NCBI GenBank assembly: GCA_012931725.1
Contig: CM022945.1
Span: 155,785,226-155,849,225, forward strand
Source of the DNA: Litsea cubeba
Lineage: Eukaryota; Streptophyta; Magnoliopsida; Laurales; Lauraceae
Direction of reading: 5' to 3'
Length of the DNA stretch: 64,000 bases
Of the stretch, positions 1 to 12,000 are shown one piece after another. The notes under the pieces were generated by a model that saw only the letters and a list, made by a program, of their open reading frames with translations, was not told the origin of the DNA and searched no databases. Position 1 is the stretch's first letter; each line of letters opens with the position of its first letter. Made by a program: the position numbers and the translations under genes.

Positions 1-1003
1 ACGCCAAAAATCGCTAAAAAATCGGCTATAAATGCCAAATCGGCTATAAATGCCAAAAAATCGCCTTTCACGGCAAACCAAGAAAAATGTCTCTTTTCTT
101 AAATATATGTGCAATGGAAAACTTGAAAGAAGTTGATTTCCTTTTTACTTGCGACGGTTGATCTCCGGATCACCACTTGCAATTCCAAGTAAAAATAGAA
201 AATCTGGCACACCCACAAAAAAAAAAAGAAATGTTGATGCACGCCCCTGCCCCTAGTTACGAAAGGGTCGGAACCAAACGGACTCCCACGTCCACCGACC
301 TCGGTAGGAACCGAGCATTGGGGCGCGGTCCATCATCTATCTCTGCACAACTTTTATTTTTGGGAGGAGATCGGTTGTGGTTGATTCAAACTCATTAGCT
401 TTCATCTCCCATCAGAATTATCTATTGGAATTTCCTTGAGTTATTTCAAATCTACAACTATTGTGGATCCTACTAGGCGGGACAGCTCCTCTACTTGAAT
501 AGTAGGCCCTATGAGAGGTCTTTTACTATAGTTAGGACTCTTCAACTAACATGATGAGTGGCCCCCCTCTGGTTGATCTTCACATGTGTGTATGTCAAGT
601 CCTCTTAGTGAATTCTTTAAGTCAGCAACGCGGATCCCATGTTAGAGTTCTGATGCAACTAGGACTCTTCACAAAATTCTCCCTAAGGTTCAGTGGGTCC
701 TATAAATTTCATTTTCTGTAAAATCTAACTCAACCAGTGAAATACCGAAGATCCTTAGTTGAAGTGGGACCCTTTTTGGAAAAAGTACTAATCCAACTAG
801 GATTTTTCGAAAAATTGGAATATTGCAAAAAAAAATATTATAATAATACAAGAAATGTGCATGAAATGCTTGAGTTCTCAAGTTCATAATGAGAATGCAT
901 AAAATGGTGAAATTATGTGAAAACTAATGCATTTAATTTAACTAAGTCCACAATTATTCCTAAAATGATGCTTTAATGATGCAAATATAAGGACTTAACA
1001 CAC
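1..1003. other. unassigned repeat-like DNA left of the copia remnant
   Basis: No convincing coding sequence. The last ~110 bases (about 895-1003) can be aligned by eye with 7310-7395, the right end of another insertion in the same copia element. This suggests the right end of an unclassified repeat family. Confidence 0.4.
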
Positions 1004-2381
1004 ATGACAGGTAACAAGTTCTTTTTTCACCACCCTTGAGAGCTACAATGGTGGTAGCGTATGTTGTGGGAATGACAATGAGGCTAAGGTTGTTGGTAAG
1101 GGATCTGTTGCAATTCCAGATATGTCTAAATTGTCAAATATTTACCTAATAGAAGGACTTAAAATTAATTTGCAAAGCATTAGCCAATTATGTGACTCAC
1201 GACATGAAGTAGATTTTTCATCTATTGAATGCATCATAGTTGACAAGAAAGGTAAAACTGTACTTCATGGAAAAAGAAATTTTGATAACTGTTACATTGT
1301 AGTCACTGACGATGATCTAAAATGTCACTCTGCCAGAATAAGTGACATTGAGTTATGGCATCAACATTTGGGCCATGTGAATCATAAGGATTTAGAAAAT
1401 CTGGTTAAACATGGGTTAGTTCGTGGTCTACCCAAACTTCAAAAAGCCCTGAACAGTGTTTATGACCCTTGTCAGATCAGTAAACAAATCAAAGCATCCC
1501 ACAAGAAGGTTGATTCGCTCACTACAAAAGGCCATTGCAATTACTTCATATGGATCTTATGGATCCTACAAAAGTGAAAAGCATTGGTGGCAAGAAATAA
1601 ATTTTCCATACCATTGATAACCTTTCACGGCTTACATGGGTGGGATCTTTTAGGGAAAAATCAGAAACATCTGAAGTATTTAGTGACTTGTGGTCTTTAT
1701 TTATTGCAGAGAAAGGTCAAATAATTAGGTGTTGTCTCTCAAATCGGTTCAGAACACGGCATCAGGTCTGAAAATTCTGAATTCAACTCCTTTGGCACTA
1801 AACATGGAATAAAACATGAGTTTTCTACACCAAAAACACCATAGCAAAACAAGGTAGTTGAGAGGAAGAACCGTGTTGTCCAGGAGATGGCACGTGTCAT
1901 GCTTCATAGTAAGAATATCCCTCAATGGTTTTTGGGCCAAGGCAGTAAATACTGCAATGCATGTTATTAATCGTGCGTACCGTAGGCCTGGAACCAAAAC
2001 TACTCCATATGAGATATAGACCAGAATAAAACCCATGGTTAAGTATTTCAGAACATTCGGAAGTAGTTTTACATCCCAAGGGATCGTGAATACTTAGGAA
2101 AATTTGACTCCATAAGTGACAAAAGAATCTTCTTTCGTTACTCATTGAAATTTTCTATTGAGTCAATCAATGTGGTTGTGGATGATGCAGCAGGAACCTC
2201 TCATTATTTATCTGCTGACGATGAAGGAATGATTTTCTATATCCTATTTCTGAATAGGTGAATGCTTCAAAGGATGACAAGAAGGATGAAGCTAAAGGAA
2301 AGGAGTCATAATCCAAAGTACAAGCAGAGGAACAAAGATCTCCAGCATCTTCTGATCTAATTGCCGGTCCCCAAGTGCAAG
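1004..2381 (+). pseudogene. decayed SIRE-like Ty1/copia: protease end and integrase
   Basis: Begins at HMTGNKFFF, the end of a copia protease, then SNIYLIEGLKINLQSISQLC and LWHQHLGHVNHKDLENLVKH of the pre-integrase domain (longest open part 1122-1577). The second half of the integrase zinc finger is lost (PCQISKQ). Integrase remains can be followed through stops to about 2040 (FSTPKTP, VVERKNRVVQEMARVMLH, NTAMHVINRAYRRPGT). The gag, most of the protease and the 5' LTR are missing. The coding pattern resembles the SIRE/Maximus group. It resumes at 7402 after other insertions. Confidence 0.85.
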
Positions 2382-4544
2382 TGTAATATCCCGAGTTACC
2401 AGGGCCCCAAGATTAGCGTAGCCCAGGTAGGACCCTTAGTTGTTATTTATTTTATGGATTAGAGGAGTCTCAACTCTCACCTGTATGGTTATTGGAAAAA
2501 GGAAAGGAGTTGTATAACAACTCTAATTAGGAGTATAAGAGAAGGACTAGGGCTCTATCTCGTCTTTGCATATATAAGCAACCATTGACCCCAATAGTAT
2601 CATCCAACTTCCTCCCTCTTTCCTTTGAGAGAAAATCTGAGAATCCAAGAGAAAAAGAAGGCAAACAGTGAAGGAGTGATCAACCGATGTCATATTTACG
2701 CCCTCACATCACAAATGCAACGATCATGTATCGGAGGTGAGTGGATCTTCCTAACTAACTAGTTGTTAAATCTAGATGATGGAACTGATTCAACTATTCT
2801 AAGAAGACAATGATTTTTGTAACCATAGAGTAGACATAAAAATCCGTTTTGGGTCAAGGAAGCATATGTGAATGGTTGTTAGAATGATACAAGTGATATG
2901 AAACGCAAACCCTTGAGTATCCATCGAACAGACATGTAATTGATGAAAACAGCCTATAGTGGGTGGTAACAGAGACCTGGCGTCATTGGATTTTAGTGAC
3001 ATTGGAGGGTTGTGGGACCACATGACCCACTAGATGGGAAATCTGGACCATGGATCCAGAGGGGGACCCATGGTCGACCCAAAAGGACATGGACCCATGA
3101 GGAGTGGGCCTCATCTGGGCCCTTATCCAATTGCTATGATGCAATACAAGCGACTGTTGCAGAAATTATGGGTTCTTGCCGTCAAGCCCTTCTGAGACCC
3201 ACTTGGCTGCCTGATTGGAAATCAGATATAGTCATCTGATGTGGGACCCCTGGGCGACCTTAGGGATGGTGGCATCTGAGATTTGGACCAGTGGGACCCA
3301 CTGTCCAGTATACTCAAATATTCCCAGGCGTGAATGAGGTGTAGGTTGCTACCAGCAACTGTTTGGATCTGTGGGCCCTGGGGAGTGATCCGATGGTGAA
3401 TCAGATCCCATAGTATGAATATTTTCTCTTTGGCGACCATGTAGACCAGGTTTGATCATGGATTAGATCTAGTGGGACCCACTAGATTTTATAATTAAGT
3501 ATCTGTAGCGTGAGACACTTGCTGCATGAGTACTGTGTATATACACATGGCTGGATGAGTTTTGTGATTGGGGAGATAACCCTAGACCTAGACCTGATAT
3601 GTAATTACCATCTTACCCTCCTATCCAAATTAATTAAGGTTCTATGTGGTTTATAATAAATTGTAAGGACTGTAATGAATTATATGAACTGTGATTAATT
3701 ATATGGACTATGATTAATTGATGTTGTGTTAATTATATACTATGGGCCACCCTTATACCACTCAATACCAATTATGATTTGAAGTGGGTAGCATTAACCA
3801 GGGAAGTGTGTAAGGGTTGGGTCCACACTATTGATTGTGTGAGTTATTGATAATACTGATTTCTACATGTTATGAGGTTATGATATATTGAACCCTAGAT
3901 CCTAGCTATCGGATGATGGACTTGGTGTCCGGATGATTGATGGATTTTGGCCATGGTGGTGATTGTGTAAGTGTCCTTAGTGGATGTGACTGATGAGATA
4001 GGGCCATGGTGGCCGGTATACATGCATGTATACGATAAACCTTGGTGGCGTTGTGATGTGCATGGGGCATGAATATGTAATTGATGAACTTTTAATTGTA
4101 TTTGACTTGTTAATTTAGATTTGTATGTATTATGCCATGTTCTATGCTGTTTGTGTAATTAGGAAAATTCATTCACCAATAATACCGATGTTGTGTCGCC
4201 CCTTCAGGTAATCACGTTGCGGGTGGGACATAGCAAAACGACGTTCGGCCTATAGATTTCGACATGTGTGGCTAAAGAGATAGAACGATAAAAGTTCAAA
4301 TAGTTGATAGATGGATTAGCCCTTGTTTAGGGAATTTTATTAAATGTTTTAGGTCATCTTTGAATTGAGTTCGAATATGAAATTTTGATTATTCTGATAT
4401 CATTGATATTGTTTGACTTTTATAATCTAATTAGAATTATATTTTGGAACTAAATGCCTAATTCCTTGTAGAAATTATTTGATGAATATCATTAAATAAT
4501 CACGGTCCAGAATCCTGCAGGGCCCCGGAATTTGGGTCGTGACA
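2382..4544. mobile_element. solo LTR, gypsy-like, 2163 bp
   Basis: Begins TGTAATATCCCGAG and ends GGGTCGTGACA, flanked by perfect 5-bp duplications GCAAG (2377-2381 and 4545-4549). No coding sequence, but a TATATAAG box near 2570 and many GTGGGACCCA-type stretches. TG...CA ends with a 5-bp duplication and no internal region mean a solo LTR left by LTR-LTR recombination. Related sequence lies at about 46850-48592 and 62240-62900. Superfamily is inferred from length and sequence style only. Confidence 0.85.
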
Positions 4545-4549
4545 GCAAG

Positions 4550-6062
4550 ACCATCAATTTTGTAGTTTTACCCGGTGAGTCGGGATCGTATCCATGGAGA
4601 GTTATTTACTTGAACCTGTCCTTATAAAAACAATAACTAGCCTAAATAGAACCTATACATCAATTGATCTACTGAAAAAGTCTGAAATTAAAAGTTAATT
4701 ACATCCCATAAAAATTACAATCTTGAATAAAAGGCCTAATCTAAAAAAATTCTAGACTATGCTATTGCTAAAGACTGCAAAACAAAATAATCCTAGACCA
4801 TCAATTTAATAAAAATAGAAAAATCAGAGAAAATAAAAATAAAAGAAAAGAAAAGATGGGATTTAGGTTTCCAGTTTCCAATACTCAACCTCCATGCTTA
4901 GGGCCAAGAAATCAAATCAGAAACACACACCAAACATAGTTTGTCACCCTATGCATACACGCTGTGTTGAACCATTAAAATCAATTAATGCGACTCACAA
5001 ATCTTAATTTATTCCTTGAGCATCTCTACGATTACATGAACAGCAGTATGAAAATTGAAGACTAAATAGACTCACCTACTACTCTAGTTACATGAAACAC
5101 CATGTCAAGGGAGCATTCACCGTGTGAAATACATCATCTCTTGAATGATCTTGATCAACACTAACTAGAAAAGGGGAGGTGGGAGAGAGGGGCGGAGAAT
5201 GAGAGAGAAGAAGGGGCGTGGGAGAGAGAGAATGGCGAGGAGAGAGGGAGAGAGCACGAACATGTGGGAGAGAGGGGTGGATAGGCATGGGACGTCCCAT
5301 AGGGTGTGGTTCTCCTTTTATAATTTTCGGACTCTCTTTTGTGAGAGACTTGTTCCTACTTGGACTCTATAACTTGGCTTGCACTTTAAGTTATCTCTTT
5401 TATCCTTAACGGTAGTTTGAAATTCAAAGAGACTTGGTTTGAGAGAGCATCTTGCTTGGACTCTTCTCTCTACTTTGGGCTCCACCAAAGATCTTCTCAT
5501 GTGTAGAGATGAGGTTGCCAAAAAAAAATCAGATTGCATGAGATGAGAGAGATCTTTGTGCAACAAGATGTGGGACATCCAAGGCATGTGTGGGACCCAC
5601 CTTGGACGTCCGCTCCTCCTCGGTTTCTCATCTTGCTTTCTTCTTTATCTTTCTTGCTTTATTGGTCTTCATATCCTAGTTGGCTTAGGTCTCATCTTCT
5701 TATAATTTAAAGCACTTCAAACTTCTCTTGAATCTTCTTTCTCAAATTTGAACTTGAGCTCTTGATGATGAGAGAGTCTCAAAACTTTGTCACACAGGGA
5801 GAAAGAGATTTCTTCAGTTTTGAAATTGAGCGAGCAACACAAGTGGGACCCCTAACTTGGTCGTGCATAGGGAGTCACGTCCAAGGGTGTGGCGGTCCCT
5901 ACTCTGGTTTTTTTTTTCTTCTCTCCCTCTTCTCTTTACTTCTTCCAAAGTGTGGGCCCCCTATGTGATAGTCTCCTACAAAAGAAAGAGAACAGTGTAA
6001 TTAATTAATTGTGCGAGACAATTGAATGTCATGCATGGGACCCATCTAATTTTTCAATGTGC
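4550..6062. other. unclassified insertion in the copia element, left part
   Basis: Non-coding AT-rich DNA separating the copia integrase from its reverse transcriptase. Starts near a TTTTACCCGGTGAGTCGGGA stretch. Around 5160-5300 it is GA-rich and near 5320 has TTTTATAA, like an LTR promoter. No convincing termini or target duplication were found. Probably the same insertion as 7140-7395, split by the MULE-like element. Confidence 0.4.
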
Positions 6063-6071
6063 TTAATTAAA

Positions 6072-7130
6072 GGAGTTTTTACCAAAAGCATCCTCAAATA
6101 TCACTATACCTCCAAAAGCATCTAAATACATATAATGCCCAAAAGCATCTTATACAGCCTACTATGATCTTTTTCGGACCAAATTACCCCTCCAACCCCC
6201 TTATTGCGACATTGAGACTTGATTTGGCATATTGAAGTATTTCGAGGCTAGTTCAACCCCTTTCCCGCGACATTAAGACTTGATTTCGCGACATTGAGAT
6301 TTGATTTGGCAGGGCACATTGAAGTATTTCGAGGCTAGTTCAACACCTTTCCAGTGACATCGAGACTTGATTTGTTAGCGCACATTAAAGTATTTCAAGG
6401 CTAGTTCAACCGCTTTCTCGCGACATCGAGACTTGATTTAGCAGGACACATTGAAGTATTTCGAAAAAAGTTCAACCCCTTTCTCGTGATATTGAGACTT
6501 GATTTCGCGACTTCGAGACTTCATTTGGCAGGGCACATTGAAGTATTTCGAGGCTAGTTCAACTCCTTTCTCGGGACATCGAGACTTAGTTTCACGGCAT
6601 CGAGACTTGATTTGGCCCATTGAAGTATTTCTAAGATAGCTTTTTTTTTTCAATTCTCGAACTCGGTAGTTGATTTTTCTGTTTTTTCATTAGCCCTTAG
6701 ATCTTCTCTTCAGAAGTTTGTAATTCGAAGATTGGGAGATCTAAGGGCTAATGAGAAAAGGGAAAAGTCAACTAGGGAGTTCAAGAATTGAAAGAAAAAA
6801 ATAGCCTAGAAATACTGCAATGGGCCAAATCAAGTCTTGATGTCGCGAAATTAAGTTTTGATGTCACGAGAAAGGAGTTGAACTAGCCTCAAAATACTTC
6901 AATATGCCATGCCAAATAAAGTCTCGATGTCGAGGAAAAGGGGTTGAACTTGCATCGAAATACTTTAATGTGCCAAATCAAGTCCCTATGTCGCGAGAAA
7001 GGGGTTGGAGGGGCAGTTTGGTCTGGAAAAAATTACAGTGTGATATATAAGATGCTTTTGGGTATTACATGTATTTAAGGATGCTCTTGGAGGTATAAGG
7101 GTATTTGAGGATGCTTTTGGTAAAATCCCC
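6072..7130. mobile_element. MULE-like foldback element, 1059 bp
   Basis: Two arms of roughly 0.5 kb are inverted copies: the left end GGAGTTTTTACCAAAAGCAT matches the reverse complement of the right end (GGGGATTTTACCAAAAGCAT). A 9-bp duplication TTAATTAAA flanks it (6063-6071 and 7131-7139). The arms contain imperfect tandem repeats around GACTTGATTT and CGAGGCTAGTTCAAC, with more copies on the left (6200-6640) than on the right (6830-7010). The centre (about 6690-6750) folds on AGATCTAAGGGCTAATGA. No transposase. A 9-bp duplication with long terminal inverted repeats is typical of Mutator-like elements. Confidence 0.85.
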
Positions 7131-7139
7131 TTAATTAAA

Positions 7140-7401
7140 TCATGATGCAAGAGCTTAATGTATGTTTAAAAATCAAAACGTCTAATTGGTGGGACGATCT
7201 AGTGGTCCAAAACCTTAATTTCATGAAAGCCATGCATTTGAACCAATTTTGACTCATTTTGACCTAATTCCTAATTTTATACACAAACGCATGAAATCAT
7301 GGAATTTTATGCAATTGAATGTGAATTGACCTAATTAAGTCCACTAATGTTCATAAAATAATGACTTTATGTGTTGATTTTGTGAACTTATCATCTTCGA
7401 C
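7140..7401. other. unclassified insertion in copia, right end
   Basis: Non-coding AT-rich DNA between the MULE-like element and the copia reverse transcriptase. Its last ~85 bases match 895-1003 in order (AAGTCCAC, TAAAAT, ATG, ACTTA), ending ACTTATCA against ACTTAACA. Confidence 0.4.
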
Positions 7402-7828
7402 ATGGATCTTGCATCGGACAGTGATCATGAGCACCAAAAGGAACAATCTCTAGATCCCAAAAAAGGTCAAGTAATAAAGGATCACCCTCTTGATAAAGTC
7501 ATTGGGGATGTAGAAACACCAATGAAGATGCACAAACAGGTACATGACGAGGTAAGTCACTTGTGTTATGTTTCTTTCATTGAACCTAAAAATGTAAATG
7601 AGGCTCTTTATGATGACTCGTGGATCGATTCCATGCATGATGAGCTAGAACGGTTTGAACAAAACAATGTATGGGAGCTTGTTCCTCACCCCTCCATACC
7701 AACGTCATCGGTACTAAGTGAATCTTTAAGAACAAAATCGATGAGCTTGGTCAAGCGATTAGAAACAAGAACGATTGGTAGCACGTGGGTATACCCAGGC
7801 TGAGGGTATTGACTTTAATGAAACATCT
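7402..7828 (+). pseudogene. decayed SIRE-like copia: linker and start of reverse transcriptase
   Basis: An open stretch to 7803 encodes an acidic linker (DKVIGDVETPMKM, HLCYVSFIEPKNVNEALYDD) and the RT start SWIDSMHDELERFEQNNVWE. The frame is broken before EGIDFNET at about 7806-7826. It continues the element at 1004-2381 and is cut by a 334-bp insertion inside the RT. Confidence 0.85.
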
Positions 7829-8162
7829 ATAGGAAATCTTGTGGCTCACATGCCATGGGTCTCACGTCAGATCAAGCAGGGCTGATGCCAACAAAGAATA
7901 TAATCTCACTTAATGTAAGACTTGATCTGATCCCACTAATAAGACTCCCAATAGGATTAGTGGATGTGGGTTTCTTGACGAAGAAATTTCTAGTAAGTGT
8001 GACTCTTTGGGACTTGTCTATATAAGAAAAGGGAGCCATAGGGTTGGTATTATTCCATCTCACAAGAAAGACAGGAGGCGAAGAGATCTGCGGAGCTTTC
8101 CAATCGCCAGAACGCACATAGATCTCTGGCCGCATGTCGGAGTCTCCGCATCCAAATCCATC
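7829..8162. mobile_element. 334-bp insertion in the copia RT
   Basis: Flanked by AACATCT duplications (7822-7828 and 8163-8169). Removing it and one duplication rejoins the copia RT around the EGIDFxET and ARLE motifs. The insert has a TATATAAG box near 8019 and no coding content. It does not start TG or end CA and shows no terminal inverted repeat or poly(A), so its class is open. Confidence 0.65.
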
Positions 8163-8169
8163 AACATCT

Positions 8170-9418
8170 ACCCCTATTGCTCGTCTTGAATCCATCAGAA
8201 TTATCTTGTCCATTGCATGCTCCTTGAAAATCAAATTATTTCAGATGGATGTCAAGAGCACATTTCTAAAAGGCTGCTTAAATGAAGAAGTATATGTTGA
8301 ACAACCAAAAGGATTTCAGGATCCTCACCATCCTGATCATGTTTATAAGTTGAAGAAGGCATTGTATAGTTTGAAACAAGCCACTCGCGCTTGGAGTGAA
8401 AGGTTGACCGTGTTTTTTGTTGAGATTGGCTTTATAATGGGTAGTGTTGATAAAAATTTATTCATCAAAAGCGAGAAAAAGCACATCTTGATAGCTCAGG
8501 TATATGTGGATGACATTGTGCTTGGTTCCATATTTGAGGGTTTGGTTGAGAAATTTGCCGGATGTATGTCAAAAGAACTTGAAATGACCATGATGGGTGA
8601 ATTGTCCTTTTTCTTAGGACATCAGATAAAAAAATGTGAGGATTGCATTTTTGTTTCTCAAACCAAATATGTTTGTACTCTTCTGAAAAAGTTTGGAATG
8701 ACCACCTCAAAGCACTCTGCCACTCCCATGATTGCATCAGTCAAGTTGAGTTTAGATTCAGCTAAAAAAGATGTGAATGAGACCCTTTATCAGAACATGA
8801 TAGGCAGTCTGTTGTGTCTCACTGCAAGCAAACCTGATATTGCTTACATTCTCGGTGTTTGTATCAAATACCAGTCTAAGCCAAAAGAGTCTCGCGTCAA
8901 TGCATCGAGAGGATAATGAAGTATGTCGGTGAGACAACTGAGTATGGCGTATGGTTTACACGTGAAACCAACACCAATATCGTTGGTTATTCTAATGCAG
9001 ATTGGGCAAGTTGTGTGGATGATAGGAAGAAAACATCTGGAGGGTGATTCTTTATTGGAAACAACCCGGTTGCTTGGCTTAGCAAAAAGAAGACTTCGAC
9101 TTCTTTGTCGACTGCTGAGGTTGAGTACATTGCTGCATGGAGTTGTTGCACACAACTTTTATGGATGAAGCAAATGTTGTTGGATTATGGGATTGATCAG
9201 AAGAATGTGATAGTTTACTGTGACAATAAAAGCACAATTGACATATCCAAAAACCCCATACAGCCCTCATGGACTAAGCATATTGACATCCGACACCATT
9301 TTATCCATGATTTGGTTGAGGAGAAAGTCCTTGGAGCATATTGCCACCGAACATTAACTCGCAGACATTTTTACCAAGCCACTTGATCTCATTAGGTTTA
9401 ATTCCCTCCAAGAATCCC
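8170..9418 (+). pseudogene. decayed SIRE-like copia: reverse transcriptase and RNase H
   Basis: RT from ARLESIRIILSIACSLKIKL through FQMDVKSTFLKGCLNEEVYV and VYVDDIVLGS (catalytic YVDD intact) to YQSKPKESRVN near 8890, then a frame change. RNase H follows as NADWASCVDDRKKTSGG with a stop, and TSLSTAEVEYIAAWSCCTQL, VIVYCDNKSTIDISKNPIQP and TKHIDIRHHFIHDLVEEKVL to 9386. The domain order RT-RNase H after integrase identifies Ty1/copia. Confidence 0.9.
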
Positions 9419-10040
9419 TAGACATTGGCCTACACCCCTAAATCTTTTCCTCAATTTGTTTCTTGATTTGCACATGCATGCTTTTTCGGGTTGATTTTAT
9501 GATTTTCTGGCATGTGATACACTTTGATTTGCTTACTTTTTAAACTAAATTTCTTAATACACAGTTTAAAGTTTTTTAACATGTCTTCAAGTATAAATGA
9601 CTCATTTGGACACTCCTTAGGGTTAATGCGACACTAGGAATGATAGAATTCACAATCTTAATGGGTTTACACTCATTCAAGCATCGATCTTGATTTTTCC
9701 CATTCCCCTATGCTCTCTTCTTGATGTTTATTTAAAAATATATATAGTATTTACTTATTTATTTTACCCAAATCAGACTGTCCGTAGAGATTTCTGTAGG
9801 GAGTATGTGCGGAAATATATAATGACTAGGCTGCTCCCCAGGTCTTAACTTTGCTTATATCGTATGAACTCAGGAATTTCTGCGTCGGACAAAGTGAGCA
9901 AGTGGGAAAATTAATAACTAGGTATGCTCCCTCTATCTTAACTTTTCTTATATCATTTTAACTTGAAAATTCTTACACTTGAAAAGTAAGTGAGAAGATT
10001 TTGTATTAAGTCAATGATGGTTTTATTAAAATAAAAAAAT

Positions 10041-10057
10041 GTGACATTAAGGGGGAG
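10041..10057 (+). other. polypurine tract of the SIRE-like copia
   Basis: A TTAAGGGGGAG run followed by TGTCTACATC, the expected PPT/3' LTR junction of the element at 1004-9418. It fits the orientation and lies 0.6 kb past the RNase H end. Confidence 0.6.
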
Positions 10058-12000
10058 TGTCTACATCATAATTGATCGGGTTGTCTGTTTCTGAGAGATG
10101 TGAACGTCGCTTTGTACCTGATGAATGTTGGTTTATTGTCATTCACTGACTTCGTGTTTTTTTCATTTGGGATTATCCCTCACACACAAATTGCACACAT
10201 GTCAAATTCCTAAAAAATTGTGTTGCCTCATTTATTGGTCTCTTAGATTTTGCAAGTTATCGTGTTTGATCATCGAGGATCTTCATAATTTTGGCCTGAT
10301 TGAGTTTTTGCATTTGTTTTTTTTTTTTTTATGTTTTGAGGTTAAAATTCTTCATTTGTGATTCCCCTAAAAAAAACCCTTGTTTCAAGCCCATAATGCA
10401 GCCTGTTCAAAATCTACATGCGCCTGCTCTTTTTTTGCAATAGAACCTCACGCGCTCGAGCTTCTGTGAAGCCGCACTTGAGTGCGGACGGAGATATATA
10501 TGTTGTGCACAAGCCCGTCTCCATTATTTTCTCCCTAAACACTAGTAGTCACCTCCGCCATCATCTTCTACCCCCGGGTGACAACCTTTGATGCTCAAAG
10601 GAAGGTAAAACCTCCTCCAAATCTCATCAGTTACCTTGAATGTTGTCATAATAGCTTGGTCATTGGCGGGTTACATTTGAGATTCTTGGATGTGTGATTC
10701 TTTTGGGGGTTTCTTGATATCTTCTTCATTTTCATGGATTTATTGATTAAGCATCATCTCTTTCTTCCATTATATTGGTGTGAGATTTCATTACTTGAAG
10801 GAAAAGAGGGAGAGATGAGGTGGGCGCCCAACCTTGGGCGTGGGATGATCTTGGACGTCCCCTCTCCCTCTTATTTATAAGTTTGGGTAACCTCCTCTTC
10901 ATCCATAATTAGAAGTCTCACTTCTATTATAAGAATGTGTCCTACTCCTCCTTCCTTTAAGAGTTTCAATTGGATTAATAACCATCTCTTCTTAGGGCTA
11001 GCGTGGCGACCACTGATTCCTCAGAAAATGGCTCTAACTGAGATATCTGGACCCCCCATCTCATGTGAACTCCGGACCCACAGTTAATTGCAAATAACTC
11101 CACTATATAAATGCAATTGCACTCTAGTCTTAGGTATTTACAAGAAGACCATAAACTTCCAAATTACTACAAGTAGGCCCCTCCATCAATTATATCCATG
11201 GATCTATTCTAAATCTGTCCAACCAAATTTGACCCGTATCTTGTTATCCTTGTGACTCAATTAATCATAGTGTTCATCAATACGATCCAATTAACTCTTA
11301 ATTGAGATGAGTGCACACTTACCAATGATAAGTCCATTAATTGGCACAAGGGGATATTTCTCTTAGAGGATAGATTCCATCTTGAGAATTATATGTTCCC
11401 ACAGTCCTACCAGCATGCACATAAGACACCGAGGTGTTGACCTACAATTGGCCTCACTCTTTGGTAACTCAAAGTAAATGTTTAGTAGAGAGTTGAATCC
11501 ATTAATCTCTAAGGATTAAGAGCCTATTGCTTGAGAATTATGAGAGCTACCGACACAATGATCCAGAGTCTTACACTCTGATGATTAGTGATCACAATGC
11601 TGCAACCTTGTCAAATGAGATGCTCAATCTCATCAATGGTTGTGAATCAATTCAAGTATAAGTAAGATTTCTGACATATGTCTCTTATATGTAGATCTCA
11701 TCCGCATACATGGGTCACATCTAATATATTTGTGGACTTCAGTTCATCTCATGAACTATTATGTCAATCTGTATTGGTTATGTACAATCAATAAAATAAA
11801 ACACCATTCATCACATGAATAAAGTATCATCCATCACATGAATAAAGCATGAATTTATAAATCAATTAAGGAATAAATCAATTTAATTATATCATCCACT
11901 GGATTGAGGACATACAATCTAGCATTCCTCTAAGAGATGAAAATCCTTTCAATGAGGATAGGAGTAGAACCTAAGATTTCCTAGGGCCTTTCAAAATTTC
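10058..12000. repeat. LTR-like DNA: probable copia 3' LTR, then a second LTR-like block
   Basis: The first few hundred bases after the PPT should be the copia 3' LTR; AGATATATATG near 10492 may be its TATA box, but the CA end could not be fixed. From about 10800 to 11950 the DNA has a GA-rich block and TTATTTATAA near 10875, and ends in AT-rich sequence with two near copies of CATCACATGAATAAAG (11808-11852). It looks like a reverse-oriented LTR. No coding sequence. Confidence 0.4.

Noticed and set aside
6072..7130. CRISPR-like or satellite array from the recurring ~60-110-bp units
   Set aside because: Units are imperfect, lie in both inverted arms and are bounded by a 9-bp duplication, so they belong to a foldback transposon.
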